Source: an uncultured Bacteroidales bacterium (GTDB taxonomy: Bacteria > Bacteroidota > Bacteroidia > Bacteroidales > F082). Taken from it: a stretch of DNA of 39,707 nucleotides. The stretch spans positions 1 through 39,707 of the forward strand of contig CAJOCJ010000018.1 in the NCBI GenBank assembly GCA_905236635.1, given 5' to 3'. This document shows positions 39,621 to 39,707 of the stretch, in pieces (position 1 is the stretch's first letter; every line of letters starts with the position of its first letter). The translations under genes were made by a program, and so were the position numbers. The notes beneath the pieces were generated by a model. It saw only the letters and a list, made by a program, of their open reading frames with translations. It made no database searches and was not told where the DNA came from.

Positions 39621-39707
39621 AAAAACTTTTAAAATTTTTATTTAGTAATGGAATCGACAGATTGAACTCTGAAATGAGATAATGGGGCTAATGGGTCAAA
39701 TAGGACT

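Larger units (their letters stand above)
2260..39640. mobile_element. Mu-like transposable prophage, about 37 kb, near complete
   Basis: The element carries a DDE transposase and MuB-type ATPase next to a repressor, then DUF3164, a Mu gp27/28-like terminase pair, DUF935 portal, MuF protein, gp36-like DUF1320, gpG-like protein, an I/Z-like protease-scaffold, sheath, tube, hub, spike, wedge and J proteins, and modification genes at the right end. This is the gene content of a Mu-like myophage of Bacteroidales. All core modules appear intact. The ends are approximate: left between 2.2 and 2.46 kb, right between 39.57 and 39.66 kb. The 11-mer TGTACTTTTTA at 39564 recurs inverted at 2260-2270, as expected for transposase sites at opposite ends. 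I could not identify the 5-bp target duplication. Confidence 0.85.

Overview
The window is a bacterial chromosome segment from a Bacteroidota host, most likely Bacteroidales. It carries an almost complete Mu-like transposable prophage of about 37 kb. The host assignment rests on repeated TAnnTTTG (-7) promoter boxes, A-rich leaders without strong Shine-Dalgarno sequences, and protein families typical of gut Bacteroidales phages.

Layout. 1-2110 is host DNA on the minus strand: a CrcB fluoride channel, a small conserved protein and a DUF4143 ATPase. About 2.2-2.7 kb is the AT-rich left phage end, with short direct repeats, a terminator and an 11-mer that recurs inverted near the right end. 2727-3241 is the immunity region: a leftward repressor, an operator with two direct repeats overlapping a rightward early promoter, and a small Cro/Ner-like protein. 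3242-12054 (+) is the early operon: MuA-type transposase, MuB-type ATPase, a second P-loop ATPase, a GemA-like protein, an ASCH protein, DUF3164 and several zinc-ribbon and unknown small proteins. Three tRNA-like elements punctuate it. A bidirectional terminator (12054-12083) separates it from the converging head operon.

12086-20537 (-) encodes terminase, portal, gp36-like protein, a MuF head protein with a toxin-like C-terminus, the tape measure and a gpG-like tail completion protein. 20672-36393 (+) encodes protease/scaffold, major capsid, sheath, tube, a frameshifted tail assembly chaperone, hub, spike, wedge, lysis candidates, baseplate and tail fibres. The two late arms diverge from a 130-bp region bracketed by a perfect inverted repeat (GCAAAAGTC / GACTTTTGC). 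A minus-strand accessory gene with its own promoter interrupts the tail operon.

36597-39490 is the accessory right end: a tyrosine recombinase, a highly structured non-coding segment, a D12-class DNA adenine methylase and a short thymidylate-synthase homologue with an Asn-to-Asp change suggestive of a cytosine nucleotide substrate. This is where Mu carries its mom DNA-modification gene. A strong terminator follows, then an AT-rich right end; the last ~50 bases look like host DNA.

In this model MuA/MuB insert and replicate the phage, the repressor controls lysogeny, the divergent late arms build a contractile-tailed virion, and right-end enzymes probably modify phage DNA. The exact phage ends and the target duplication could not be fixed from the sequence alone. 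The least expected features are the tRNA-like punctuation, the structured element at 37.75-37.88 kb, the synthase homologue, the antisense secreted accessory gene and a repeated TTTAAA motif with 10-12 bp phasing.
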